From NCBI RefSeq assembly GCF_030272615.1, contig NC_081412.1, forward strand, positions 143,242,247 to 143,306,246: 64,000 nt of DNA, read 5' to 3'. The translations under genes and the position numbers were made by a program. The notes under the pieces are model-generated. The model was not told the DNA's origin and ran no database searches. It saw only the letters and a list, made by a program, of their open reading frames with translations. Of this stretch, positions 11,959 to 23,519 are shown in pieces (positions within the stretch are counted from its first letter, which is position 1; every line of letters begins with the position of its first letter). This DNA is from Cryptomeria japonica. Taxonomy: Eukaryota > Streptophyta > Pinopsida > Cupressales > Cupressaceae.

Positions 11959-11970
11959 GCTCTGATACCA
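11959..11970 (-). promoter_or_regulatory. Primer binding site of N1
   Basis: The minus strand reads TGGTATCAGAGC, complementary to the 3' end of plant initiator Met tRNA, two bases inside the LTR edge at 11973. This is the standard minus-strand primer site of plant copia elements. Confidence 0.85.
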
Positions 11971-11972
11971 AT

Positions 11973-13219
11973 TGTTAGGCCCAATATGGAAAGCTAATGT
12001 ACTGAGAGGGAAGGGGTGAATCAGTACTTCAAAAATTTTCTTCAACAATAACTTTATTGTTAAGCATAAACTAGATAGTGCAGTAACATAATATAATGCT
12101 AAAACAAATAAATAACAATCATACATGATTCACTCCATAACACATATATTTTGGTTACGTAGAAACTCTTAATTAGAGAGAAAAATTGCGGTGGGGATGA
12201 CACCCACAACTTCACTACTGCAATAATAAAGGTTGCTCAATTAGAGCTACATGTTTAGCTATTTCTGATAGCTTACCCTGTTAGGAGTATCAAGATCTAT
12301 TAGATCTACCTTGCTAAAGGATTTTACAACACTTATTCTAAATGTTGCACCTAGTTAGAGGCTTTACAATTTATAGACTTGGTTAGAGTCTTTTACCCTG
12401 TTAAAGGTTTCTCTTACAACTTCAAAATATTTCAATAAAATCTTTACAAATATCTGCAACTTTACATCTGGAATGTTATAGCAGATTCTATGTGCTCAAA
12501 ATGATATTACCTTTCTTATAGCATACCTCGGTAATTCATATATTAACCTGGTAAACCCTTCTATTTACTATGCTCCTTGACTATTCTCTGAAATCCTTCT
12601 CGGTGACCTCTGTGTTTCTCTGTCAACTGTAACAGTCATAACACTCTATGATATCTCATGATTTTCCTTTTTGTATATGTCTTTCTTCACACACACATGC
12701 ACATATATACTTGCACATATATCTAATCCTGAATTCATGTTGTATAAATAGATCTCTTATGTCGGTGATCTAGTCCATGCTTCAATCTTACAAACATGAT
12801 TTCTCGAATGAATAACAATGCAAAATATTTCATTGGTTCAATGACCTCAAAATCATACACAATCTTTAAGTGCAATTTCCAATGTGATAATGGTTACTTG
12901 TTCCTCGATCTTTGTAACATGTTTCCCATATATGTCCAGGTTCAGTGAATCTGGTAACACGTTTCACTCGGTGTGTGTTCACTCGGTATATCATTCTTGC
13001 TGCTTGGTAGACATAGAGTGTTACTCAGTAGAGTGTTCGGTGTATACTATGCTCTGAGACTACTTTCTTCTATAACCGATTTCTCTATGCTTACCGACTG
13101 ATCTGTGCTTACCGACTGTTCTGTGCTTACCGACTGAAAGATTCGGTAGAAGTAACCGACTATAATATATAGAATAACTTTGAACATAAGACTAATGGCA
13201 ATCTTAGTAAGTAGTAACA
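11973..13219 (-). mobile_element. 5' LTR of N1
   Basis: 1247 bp, beginning TGTTAG and ending TAACA on the plus strand, so TG...CA on the element strand. Its inner edge is set by the primer site, its outer edge by the break in the Copia-2 reverse transcriptase frame at 13220. It contains many short TCGGT/ACCGA words and an 18-bp repeat near its outer edge. No second copy lies in the window, so the target duplication (TATAG would be the right-hand copy) cannot be checked. Confidence 0.75.
13090..13143. repeat. 18-bp repeats in the U3 end of the N1 LTR
   Basis: CTTACCGACTG recurs at 13090, 13108 and 13126, a period of 18 bp over almost three copies, with more distant ACCGA words around it. It lies 80-130 bp inside the U3 end, where retroelement enhancers commonly sit. 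A transcription-factor role is inference. Confidence 0.7.
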
Positions 13220-14105
13220 TATAGGAGTTGAATCATCCTTTGATGTGAATTTATCAGTTGTAGTCATAGGAGTGCTTACCGGTTTGGAGTTTTTCATTCC
13301 AAATTTCTTCAAAAGTTCCTTCAAGTATTTTGTTTGACAAATGAATATACCATTATCTGTTTGATAAATTTGCAAACCTAGAAATTTTTTTATCTCTCCA
13401 ATCATAAAAATTTCAAATTCTTCCTGCATCTTATTAGCAAAATCTTTGCGTAGCTCTTCTTCTCCTTCAAAAATGATATCATCCACAAACACTTCAATAA
13501 CCAAAATATCATCATTGGTAATTTTGTAATACAAATTACTATCAACATTACATTTTGTGTATCTAAGCTTTAAAAGATATTTATACAGTCTAGCATACAA
13601 AGCTCTGGGAGCTTGCTTCAATCCATATAAAGCTTTTCTTAATCTACAAACCATATCCTTATCATCTGTTAATGAAAATCCATTAGGCTGCTCAATGTAA
13701 ACTTCTTCTTCAAGATCTCCATTCAAAAATGCACATTCTACATCCATCTAATAAACCTTATAGTTCTTGTGAGTTACTGCTTTAATTCTGGCTACTGGTG
13801 CAAAGGTTTCATTATAATCAATTCCTTCTTTCTGAGAATAACCTTTACAAACTAATCTTGCTTTGTTTTTTATTACTTCACCGTCTTCATTAAGTTTATT
13901 TCTAAATACCCATTTAGTTCCAATTATATTTTTGTATTTAGGCCAGGGAACTAATGTCCAAGTATTATTCTTTTCAATATGTTCTAATTCTTCTTCCATT
14001 GCTTGTATCCAATGTTTATCTTTACATGCTTCAACAACTGATGCTGGTTCAACTTGAGAAATTAATCATACCTCTTCATTTGCCAATCTTCCTCTTGTCA
14101 GAACA
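13220..14105 (-). pseudogene. Copia-2 reverse transcriptase, 3' truncated
   Basis: [20 protein letters not shown], then [37 protein letters not shown] and [12 protein letters not shown] are diagnostic for copia RT. The catalytic FVDD is intact (FVDDIIF, near 13465). A TAG at 13750-13748 occupies the usually conserved Gln of the VYQMDV motif. About ten residues just before it are deleted, and the frame differs from the upstream integrase, so there is a frameshift near 14110. The frame stops at the N1 boundary, after the [10 protein letters not shown] segment. Confidence 0.85.
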
Positions 14106-14114
14106 CCTTGATTT

Positions 14115-15239
14115 TTATTTCCAATTATCTAATTTTCTGAATGATTCAATCTTATACCTGGGTTTATTCTGATTTCCATTCACAGGCTGTTGTTCTTCAG
14201 TCACAGTTGAGTTTTCTGATGATGGCGGTGTGACTGGTTCTTCATTATGTTCTGCTACAATTCGTGCCAGTTCATTTATAATCATTTCTTCTGCCGATTC
14301 AGAACCTATAGATATTGATTCTCCTCTAAAATGTTCATCTATCTTCACATTAGTACTTTCAATGATTTTTTGCAATCTTTTATTATAACATCTATATGCC
14401 TTGCTTCTAGTTGAATAACCAAGAAATATTCCTTCATCACTTCTAGGATCAAATTTCTCAATAGAATCATCTCTCCTAATATAGCATTTGCTTCCAAATA
14501 TTCTGAAATATTTAAGAGTAGGAATATGACTGAACCATAGTTCATAAGGGGTCTTACCAATTTCACCTTTGATGTGAACTCTGTTGAAAGTATAAACCGC
14601 TCTATTTACTACTTCTCTCCAGTACATATGAGGTAGATTTGCTTCCATCATCATGGTTCTTGTTGCATCTAGTATAATTATGTTCTTCCTTTCCACAACT
14701 GCATTCTGTTGGGGTGTCCTGGGTGCTAATAGTTGTCTTTTGATTCCATTCTCTTCACATAATGCATTGAATTCCCTAGATGTGAATTCTCCTCCTTGAT
14801 CAGATCTCAAACATTTGATTTTGTTGTCGGTTTCATTCTCTACCATTGCCTTGTATATCTTGAATCTTCCAAAAGCTTCTGATTTCTCCCTGAGAAAAGT
14901 AACCCAACACATTCTAGAATAATAATTAATTATTAGCAAAAAGTATCTATCACCTTGAGGACTCCTTGTTCTAGCTGGATCACATAAATCAATGTGAAAT
15001 AAATCAATAATATTATTGGATTTCTCATAAATGCTCTTAAATACTATTCTAACTTGCTTTCCCATTTGACATTCCTTGCATACCGGATTATGAGGTTTCA
15101 CAATCTTAGGTAAATCCCTTAGTGCCTTAGTTGAACTAATCTTTACAATGAAATCAAAATTCACATGACAGAGTCTTTTATGCCATAACCAACTTTCATC
15201 AATTTGAGCAATCAAACGTGTCTTATCGTTGGTATTCAA
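14115..15239 (-). pseudogene. Copia-2 integrase
   Basis: A pre-integrase HHCC zinc finger (WLWHKRLCH ... CKECQMGK) precedes the catalytic core with D (HIDLCDPA), D (LRSDQGGEF) and E (TPQQNAVVERKN), so the DDE triad is complete. The downstream copia-type segment with ELWFSHIPTLKYFRIFGSKC follows. It is in the same frame as gag and protease and is joined to them across stops at 15332-15330 and near 15291. It catalysed LTR end processing and strand transfer into host DNA. It is the best preserved part of Copia-2. Confidence 0.87.
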
Positions 15240-16676
15240 ATGAAAGATATTACCTTTAGTCTGATTACCGATTGCAATCTCGAGTCCAGTTCAGTTTATG
15301 ATTTTGTATTTTCCATTCTTGAATTGTAATTAAAATCCTTTTCCCACTAACTGACCAACACTCAAAAGATTATGCTTTAAACCTTCAACATAATAAACAT
15401 TGTTTGTATTGTGCTTACCATCCAAAGATATAGTACCTCTTCCTTTGATTAAACAAGCTTTGTCATATCCAAATCCTACTAGACCTCCATGATATTCCTG
15501 TAATGATAAGAATTTTATTTCATCACCAGTCATATGATGCAAGCATCCACTATCAATGATCCATTCATCCTTTTCTTCAATTTTTGTTGTTAATGTCTGC
15601 TCTACCAGGTTGACAATAGGTGTCGGTTGATCTTCTTTTATTTCAACAAATGCCTATCCACTATCTGTTGGATCTTCATCAGAATCATCTGTAACACCTT
15701 CATCTATATAGTAACATGACTTATCTCTATTTTTCTTAAATTTGTATCTCTGATATTGAGGGTTAGGATTATATGTTCTCTTTGCCTCATCTCTTAGTCT
15801 TGAATGTCTATCAGGACACCTAGATGCCATATGACCAATTTTATTGCAATTAAAACATTTGAAAGATGCTTTACCTTCATACTTACTTCTTACTGTACCT
15901 TTAGGCATCTTCCTTGCAAATAGTGCTTCAAGTTCTTCAAGTTCTTCATTTTCTCTTCTGATATCTTCAAGTTCTTTTGTATAAAGTGTTTTCCAATCAG
16001 ATTTGTTAGATGATGATGATGATACTGATGCTTTGAAGACTATATCAGTCTTGACTGTAGCAACAATACTAAATTCTTCAAGCTCAAATGCTAAAAGTTT
16101 TCCAACCAAAGTATCTCTAGATATTGATGTATTAGGCATTGTTCTCAACTCATTAACAACTGTCACTTTCATTTTGTAAGATGGAAGCAAAGCTCTTAAA
16201 AATTTAGAAACAATTTCATCTTCACTTAAAGATCCTCCACAACATTGTATTCCTAAAAAAAATCCATTAACTCTTTCCATAAGTTCATAAATTCCTTCAT
16301 CCTCTTCCATTTTTAAATTTTCATACCTGACCCGATAACATTCCAGTTTTGCAATTTTGACAGTGGAATCTCCTTCATTCAATGTTTCCAATTTATCCCA
16401 AATAGATTTTGTCGTAGATCTATTTGATAATCCTATGATTTGTTGATCTGATAATGTGCTCAGAAGTACTTCTCTCGCTTTGCAATCATTCTCCAAGTCT
16501 TTAGCTAAGGTTGGTGGATTAGGGTCATTCGAATTAGGAGCAACATAGCCATTGTTTGTAACATCCCATATATCTCTTCCAAATTAATTCAGATGTGTCT
16601 CCATTCTGATCTTCCATATACCATAGTTAGTTCCAACAAGTTTGGGACTGTCCTTCCTGAAGATATTTGCTGCCAT
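15240..16676 (-). pseudogene. Copia-2 gag and protease
   Basis: ATG at 16676 (MAANIFRKDSPKLVGTNYGI) is typical of copia Gag. A TAA near 16585 interrupts it. The Gag body follows, with the zinc knuckle CFNCNKIGHMASRC, then a TAG at 15656-15654. Protease comes next with an intact active-site DSG (WIIDSGCLHHMTGD), and TAA at 15332-15330. All lie in one frame with integrase, so only point mutations broke this part. Confidence 0.85.
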
Positions 16677-16716
16677 AGGATCTCCTCAAGTTGTTAGGCT
16701 TCCACAAAAAGAGGAG

Positions 16717-16731
16717 TAGGCGCTGATACCA
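16717..16731 (-). promoter_or_regulatory. Primer binding site of Copia-2
   Basis: The minus strand reads TGGTATCAGCGCC, initiator-Met-like with one change from TGGTATCAGAGCC, two bases from the LTR edge at 16734. Confidence 0.8.
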
Positions 16732-16733
16732 AT

Positions 16734-17647
16734 TGTTAGGAACCAGGAAGGACAATCAAAATCAGATGATAGTATGACAGATAGTAAGTGAATACAATAA
16801 TGGGATCTTCACATGTAGAAAGGCCAACCGCCTAGAGCTCACTGCTCAATCACAAAATTAGGAGTCACACTAACTACATAGTTGGATGGTTAAATCCAAT
16901 AACAATGTGCTACTTCAATTTAGCATATTCAATGTTGGATTTAGTATCGGTTTAAGCTCTGTGCATGAGGACCAAACACCTTCATAACCTTTAACAACCT
17001 TCCTTCAACCTTCAGATGATATCTACATGATTCGCACAAGGATCTGCTTATTTCTGCTCTTCACAATGATCTTCAATATTCGCACATACTCGCACACACT
17101 TCTTCCAAATAAGATCTTACAATTATTTATACAAAACCTAAGACCTAATAATTATGTCAGCTCCCAAAAGATATTACATTTAAATCAATTACAAAATAAG
17201 TCTTGGTGCAATACAATATGTCGGCCTCAATACATTTACACATTATCCAATCAATAAATTATTTCCAAATCATGTTGTGCTGATCTGGAACATGTTTTCC
17301 TATGCCGGTTCATGACCTGGACCTATCTGTCGGTTAAGGCAAATATGTGAACCCGATCAGTCCAATATGCAAAATGCCAAATGCAAACATCCAATCCATG
17401 TCTTCGACATAACCAAATGATCTCTAGATGATAACAAGTCATCATGAACTTCATGAGCTGCCAATGAAACATATACCAGTAACTATGCATAAGCCAATAT
17501 CCATGTCGGGACCATAATGTGTCTGTTCATCAATAAACCAATATAACCAAAGTGCCAAATCAATAATGTAGACCTCTAGAAAGATAAGTGTTTACTTGAA
17601 TGACAAAACCAATGCAACACATGACGAAGTCATCCTTAATACCAACA
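16734..17647 (-). mobile_element. 5' LTR of Copia-2
   Basis: The inner edge TGTTAGGAACC is fixed by the primer site. The outer edge at ACCAACA (17647) is chosen because it gives a TG...CA repeat with TGTT/AACA ends, like the other copia LTRs here. With no second copy present this edge is provisional. Confidence 0.6.
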
Positions 17648-17832
17648 TATGTCTATATCTATTAGTGCGATTCCAGATAAATTGCTTGAAACTTGAAATA
17701 TGTCGCTAAAGTCAAAATAAAATGCCCACTTTTTTTTCTTGACTTATTACATTAGACATTATCTTCAAATTTATCATCCTCTATGATTATTTGTGGAAAT
17801 CTCAATAAGAACAAGAATATGGGCTTGTGCAG

Positions 17833-18205
17833 ATCGTTGGGAATAATCTTTGGGGTGACAGGAGGCAGAGGCAATGTTGGAGCAATGATAACTCAACTGC
17901 TATTTTTCACAAACTGAAAATATACAAAAGAAATGGGCATCACCTTGATGGGAGTTATGATAGTGTGTTGTACTCTGCCTGTTTGTATGGTTTATTTTCC
18001 TCAGTGGGGAGGGATGTTTTGTGGACCTTCTTGTGATAGCAGTGAGGAAAAGTACTATGCCTTTGAATGGTCTGAGAAGGAGAAGGAGATGGGACTTCAC
18101 ATTTCCCCCATGAAATTTGCAAAGAACAACCATAGCGAACGTGGAAAAAGGTTGACAGAGTCCCAAGCAACTACCAAACCTGCTAGAAGAAAAAAACCTC
18201 CATGA
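17833..18205 (+). pseudogene. NRT2 high-affinity nitrate transporter, last exon, copy 1
   Basis: A splice acceptor (GTGCAG, ending 17832) leads into an exon coding SLGIIFGVTGGRGNVGAM, then TQLLFFT, MGITLMGVMIVCCTLPVCMV, YFPQWGGMF and a hydrophilic tail ending at TGA 18205. This is the C-terminal region of plant NRT2 proteins: 12-helix MFS nitrate/proton symporters (NNP family) of the plasma membrane, including the last two helices and the FPQWG motif. An in-frame TGA at 17915-17917 replaces the Ser codon kept in copy 2, so the exon is dead unless skipped. The entry phase matches the internal exon at 24296. No upstream exon lies to the left; Copia-2 occupies that side. Confidence 0.88.
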
Positions 18206-19640
18206 AGATCAAGGGAATTTTATCAACTTTATGTGAAAATTGTTGTAGCCTATATTTGATTAGAAGAATTTGTTCCCAAGTTCAATATAATTGACCAAGT
18301 GAAAAAGCATTAGAATCTTCTCTACCCTTGTGGCATGATTACTTTTACATGGAATAAAGTTTAATTGATTTGTATCATGTCTACATTATAATAGGAATAA
18401 TGCATACATATAATCAATTTTCATTTTAGTTATACATAAAACAAATTTAAATTACTTGAATGATTATTCAAATTATTATATATTGAATTTTAGTTATCAA
18501 ATATTAATTTAATATGATGATTTTGTTACATTAGGATGTATGGTTTCAAGTAAATATATAATTATATTTATTTCATGATTAATGTTCTAACATGAACCAA
18601 TTCCTATTGATACAAATGTGTTACTTGGCAAGTTTATCATATGCCACTTTCTCTATTGATAATTATGGGTCACTAAATTACAACATACAAATGTTTGTTG
18701 TAATATAATTAGTTTTGGCAATGCCTTCTATCCTTGATATTTTTCTTTTTCAATAAAGAGGCATAGCCCTATCGATTAAGATTAATATATGAAATATTAC
18801 AATAGAAAAATGAGAGTTTGGAAGGGAGTCAAAAGTCATATGCGATAGTGGCCTAGATACATAACCAAGGGTTGAACAAAGATTTAATCACCTCATGAAG
18901 GGTTGATATGATGATAGATATAGACAAAATGGCCCAAAATGCAGAGGACAACAATATAGTGAGAAGAAACAAAAGCTTCCAAAATGCAAACCTTTGAGGC
19001 AAAACTAGTTGAAGGGCATCATGAATGATAATCCTTGAGCTACCAAGAACTTGGGATTCCAATTACATGGGTATAGAGAGCAGCAAAAAGCTCAAGAGGA
19101 GAATTCAGAAATGTGCAAAAAAAAAAAGAACCACTGGATTGATTTTCTTGTAGAGAGATAGGAACTTGAGATTCACCATCCATTTAAGGAAAAAATTAAC
19201 AAAATATTGAGCAAGTTACGTTATATTCTCTAACCTATTCAATGGATGTTACATTCACCTTACCCTCTTTTTTTGGGATAGATGTTCTTTCTATTCTCTT
19301 ATTTCAGATTAGACTTTCTCCTTGTTACAACTTGATAAGTTAATTTGGGACACAATAACTGATATCCAAAACAGTAAGATGTAAGAAAAAATAAAAGCAT
19401 ACCAACAAATCCTAATTAGCTAGAAACAAAAATAACGCAAGCTCAAACTCAATCATTGTTTCTACTACTTGATTAAACTTAACAATATTGTGATGTGCGT
19501 GCAACACAAAGACTTACACACACAACCCAGATTAACTAAGTACTATAATTTGATAACAAAAAATAGCACAAAGACTTCAACCATTATCAATTGCATAACA
19601 ATATCTTCAATTAGAATAGAGTAGCTCAAAGTCTACAATC
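18206..19640. other. NRT2 3' flank and AT-rich spacer
   Basis: The first 500 bp are clearly related to 20846-21300, after NRT2 copy 2: both carry a TTCAATGTAAATGACCA-like stretch, a TCTTCTCTAC segment and TACATGGAATAAAGTTT, a likely polyadenylation region. This shows the two copies come from one gene duplication that included the 3' UTR. From 18700 on I see nothing beyond AT-rich DNA. Confidence 0.6.
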
Positions 19641-19654
19641 TTAGATTTGATTCT

Positions 19655-20460
19655 ATTTAAATTTCATGTAGGCTATGCCCACAAGAGAAAAACACTCCTA
19701 AATTTATAGTTTTTGAGTCAAATTCATTGATCCATATTTTTATTAGTAGTGGTTTGTGCAAACCCATCTCTCATGAGAATGAATGATCCACTTAGCACTC
19801 ATTGCATTTAAGAACAAGGGCTTCACTTAGTGAACTTAGGTTATATCACGTGCGTTCATGGCATACTAAATAATCCCCCTATTTTTTTAAAATATTGCCC
19901 TAAACTCATTTTTTGTCACCTCCTCCCAATACACAACCTGGATTAAAAAGCTCCCTATTTTCAACAAATATTGTATTTTTTCATAGACTAAAATTAAAAA
20001 CCCCCTATTTTCACTAGATATGCAATATATTGTTAAATATTTTTGGGATATTAAACCCCCAATATGAATGCACGTGATAAAATATTGCCCATCCCATGAA
20101 GCCTTTGTGCATTTAAGTGATGTTCACAAGGTGAAACACTCATAAATTTGTAGTTTTTTAGTCAAACTAATTAGCTCACATATCTTCATGAGTAGTGTTT
20201 CACACAGACCAATCTCTTATATGATCCATGTAGCACTCATTGCATTTAGGTGATGTTCACAAGGATGAAAGACTCATAAATTTGTAGTTTATGAATCAAA
20301 CTCATTTACCCATATCTCCATGAGTAATAGTTTGCACAAACCCATCTCACATGAGAATATTCTTAACATTCATTGTATTTTAGGTGATGTTTACAAGGGT
20401 GAAATATTAATTATAATTTGTTATATCAGAGTAAACCCATTAAACCATATTTTCATGACT
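19655..20460. repeat. Minisatellite array 1 beside NRT2 copy 2
   Basis: Units of 132-137 bp begin near GCATTTAGGTGATGTTCACAA and carry ACACTCATAAATTTGTAG and a CATGAGTAGTGGTTT-like core. Starts lie at about 19668, 19805/20109 (split by a MITE), 20242 and 20374. The array ends abruptly at the NRT2 exon homology at 20480, which looks like a deletion junction. It is related unit by unit to array 2 at 23520-24185. Confidence 0.8.
19813..20107. mobile_element. MULE-like MITE, copy 1
   Basis: A 295-bp insert within the minisatellite, flanked by the 10-bp duplication TGCATTTAAG (19803-19812 and 20108-20117). The ends are imperfect inverted repeats: CAAGGGCTTCAC at the left, CAAAGGCTTCAT on the opposite strand at the right, meeting again at TATCACGTGC(A/G)TTCAT. 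It has no coding capacity. Nine- to ten-base duplications are typical of Mutator-like elements. A second copy is at 51030-51306. Confidence 0.75.
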
Positions 20461-20479
20461 TGTAAATTTACACACAGAG

Positions 20480-20845
20480 AATAATCTCTGAGATGACAAG
20501 AGGCAGAGGCAATGTTGGAGCAATGTTAACTCAACTGCTGTTTTTCACAAGCTCAAAATACACAAAAGAAATGGGCATCACCTTGATGGGAGCTATGATA
20601 GTGTGTTGTACTCTTCCTATTTGTGTGGTGTATTTTCCTCAGTGGGGAGGGATGTTTGGTGGACCTGCATGTGATGGCAGTGAGGAAAAATACTATGCTT
20701 CAGAATAGTCTGAGAAGGAGAAAGAGATGGGACTTCACACCGCCCCCATTAAATAGTAGATAATAGCCATAGTGAACGTGGAAAATGGTTGACAGAGTCC
20801 CAAGCAACTACCAAACCTACTTGAAGAAGACCACCTCTATAATGA
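20480..20845 (+). pseudogene. NRT2 last exon, copy 2
   Basis: Close to copy 1: NVGAMLTQLLFFTSSKYTKE, then MGITLMGAMIVCCTLPICVV, YFPQWGGMFGGPACDG and EEKYYASE. The reading is cut by TAG at 20706-20708, where copy 1 has the Trp of EWSEKE. Homology goes on past this to the original stop region and 3' UTR. The exon start is also lost: the splice acceptor and first codons seen in copy 1 are replaced by minisatellite sequence. It is therefore an independent pseudogene from the same duplication. Confidence 0.87.
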
Positions 20846-23519
20846 TCAGGGATTTTTTATCGACCCTCTCTCGAATTTATTGTAGTCTATATTTTATTCC
20901 AAGAATTAATTCCTAAGTTCAATGTAAATGACCAGGTGAAAAAGACTTAGAATCTTCTCTACTCTAATTTAAATGACCAAGAGGAGCAAAAGCATTGGAA
21001 TCTTCTCTACCCTTGTAGGATGATTACTTTTACATGGAATAAAGTTTTCTTGGTTTGTGTCATGCCTACATTTTGATGTAGACATAATATATAAACATCA
21101 ATTTTCATTTTAATTTTATATGGAATAAAATTTAATTGATTTGAATGATTTTGTTGGATTAGCCTATATTATTTCGAGTAAATATACAAATATATTTATT
21201 TTATGATTAGTGGTTCTAACATGATCAACCCTTTCCTATTGCTATAAATGATTTACTTGGCAATTCTATCATATGTTACTAAATTTTTACTGATAACTAT
21301 AGATCATTAAATTAAAGAATACAAACAATGCATTCTATCCTTTTTGAGATTTTTTTGGCATGCGATCTTTTTTACTCTCTATGGCAGTGGCCTCTACTAG
21401 TTTTATTGACAAGTTCAAAATAGTTCCTTTATCTTTGTTTTCATTGAATAGATGTCACCATTTATAATTAAGGGATTGTGTTGTAATTATAAAGAAACAA
21501 CATTAATTACAAATCACAATTCTAACCATTTTCATCTAGAAATGACACTTAATATAACATTATTCATTTCTTTAAAGGTTGTGCTTTGTTGTTTTAAAAC
21601 TTTGATTTGGGTCACCATTTCATCTCTAACTTTTCAATGGTCATCATTTTTAGTGAATGTCATTAGAGTGTGTTTTTGACACCAAAGAATGTAATAGATA
21701 ATATTGCTATAATTTTGAATTACTATATCTTTGGATTTCTAACCTTTTTTTAACAATTTTAAGCTAGTTTTGTTCCAAAGTATATGCCATCATCAAATCT
21801 AGTTGTCTAGGTAATAAGACCCTTGTTTCTTCATTGTGATAAGTTGATTTGTTTGTTTGTTTGCAAAATCCATAGTGTTTTTGCTATGAAAATCCTTTTT
21901 TTTTATTTTTTAAAAGTTTAATTATTATGTTTTATGTATGTTGATAATTGAATGCCTTTTTTTTAGTCTCATGCAAAAATCTTAATTTGGTTGTTGTAGA
22001 TCTTCCTTTTTCATCTCCTTTTTCCTTCATACAATATTTCCTTTGCTTTTGTTTGATTGTGTTACACATTTGTCCAATATTTTATATAGTAGAGGCAATT
22101 ATACATAGCAAATTCATCATTTTAAACATTTGACTATTAACTATTTAATTAACCATAAATATTACCTTGAGGATGAAATTTTCATTATTTTTTTACCAAT
22201 TTGATCATTTTCTCATAAGACCACACCATTTTTTAAGTTTTAGTTTCTAGATTGTATGTTTCTCCTTATTTTATTTACTAATGTTTAAAATAACACCTCT
22301 TTTCTATGTGCTTCTATAACATTTTCAATCTATCTTTGTTGATCCCATAATAGTGTCCAAAGTTTGGGGCTTACTTTTGTAGGTTTACCCCTTTCATAAC
22401 ATTTATCATCTCAAACAGATTTGTAACTATGTGTCCTCTTCTTCCTTTTCTAAAACTTTTTTCTAAGCTATTTATCAAATACTTCTCCTTAAGGAATTTG
22501 ACCTTGCAATTCCTTATCAACTTTTCTCAAATTGTCACATCTAATGAACACACCCATAAAAAGACTAAACCTACTCATTTTTTCTTAAATTAATAATGTA
22601 GAATTTTAATATGGTACCATTGTCGAGCAAAGGTTTTCATTGATGTTAAAGTTGTTATTCAATTCTATCATTGATGTCAAGGCATCCAAAAGATTCCAAC
22701 TATTGTCATGTCATATCATAGCACCTAGGTTCTAGAAAGACAAAGTCAAGTATATATATTAATCCTATCATCATACTCTTGTTTTAGTTGGTCCTAATTG
22801 CCTATCACATGTGATGTTTTATGGAAGCATGTTTGGTATGATTATGAGATTTATTACTTAGAAATAGTATGTACACTCAGTTGCAGTGTCACGGTATTCG
22901 GCTCTGCATTCTTCACAATTGAGAGTTGTTGCAGATAGAGAGTAGTTTGTTGTCATTGATATCAACCAGAGATACACTTGAATGACCAAGAGAGACTGGT
23001 GCAAATAACCTATGACATGCTAAGAACGAGTCTAGTGTCCACATTGTATCACTGTAGTATAATTCAACCTTGCGGAGGTGTGGAAGACAAAGTTTTAGCA
23101 TTGCAGCAATTTGGAAGACCAGTAAGTATTTACTACACACAGTTGTACCATATCTTCTATAGTTTATATCTATATTGTGCATCATTGATGAAGTTGGAGT
23201 TTTGATGAGATCTATATCAAAGATAATCAATTTGGTGTCTAAGTAAGATGTGGTAGTAAGTATACATGTCTAAGATAATATGCAATGATATCTTATCAAT
23301 TTGGCATATCGCACATTGTGGCAAGGCACAATAAAATTGTCCAAGGCATTGATAGATCAACTACTAAGGTATTGATAGACTATCTACCAAGGCATTGAGT
23401 TGAGTGATTCTAAAAGAGTTTTCAAAAGTAAATTTTCTAAGTATTAACTTTGTTTTTGATAGACAAGTAAGAGGTAGTTTTGAGTGTGTGAAGTTATGAT
23501 ATTACTATCAGGATTCAAC
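20846..23519. other. AT-rich spacer, no gene seen
   Basis: Up to about 21300 this is the NRT2 3' flank paralogous to 18206-18700. The rest is AT-rich with only short chance frames. Around 22885-22915 the minus strand can be read CRAEYRDTA, faintly like a copia RNase H motif, but nothing supports it on either side. Confidence 0.6.

Larger units (their letters stand above)
6641..13219 (-). mobile_element. Element N1: LTR retroelement without RT or integrase, left LTR missing
   Basis: Reading on the minus strand: 5' LTR (13219-11973), initiator-Met-type primer site (11970-11959), ORF1 with coiled coil and zinc knuckles, a spacer of about 680 bp, ORF2 of about 1100 codons, then purine runs matching CTCCCCC on the plus strand (6665-6705). 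The 3' LTR is absent. No reverse transcriptase, integrase, protease or RNase H motif appears in any frame. N2 (25407-50350) shares the whole layout, so the lack of pol is a family trait and not local damage. Copia enzymes supplied in trans are the likely mobiliser, judged from the primer site and from LTR ends of the same form. Confidence 0.7.
13220..17647 (-). mobile_element. Copia-2: Ty1/copia element truncated by N1
   Basis: Order on the minus strand is LTR (17647-16734), primer site, gag, protease, integrase, reverse transcriptase: the copia order. The element is cut inside the RT by the N1 LTR at 13219. The rest of RT, RNase H and the 3' LTR should have lain left of N1 but are not in the window, so a deletion removed them together with N1's left LTR. 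The right edge borders the NRT2 fragment at 17833. Confidence 0.8.

Noticed and set aside
22860-23230. Copia RNase H-like CRAEYRDTA on the minus strand
   Set aside because: Only nine residues match and neither side continues the domain.
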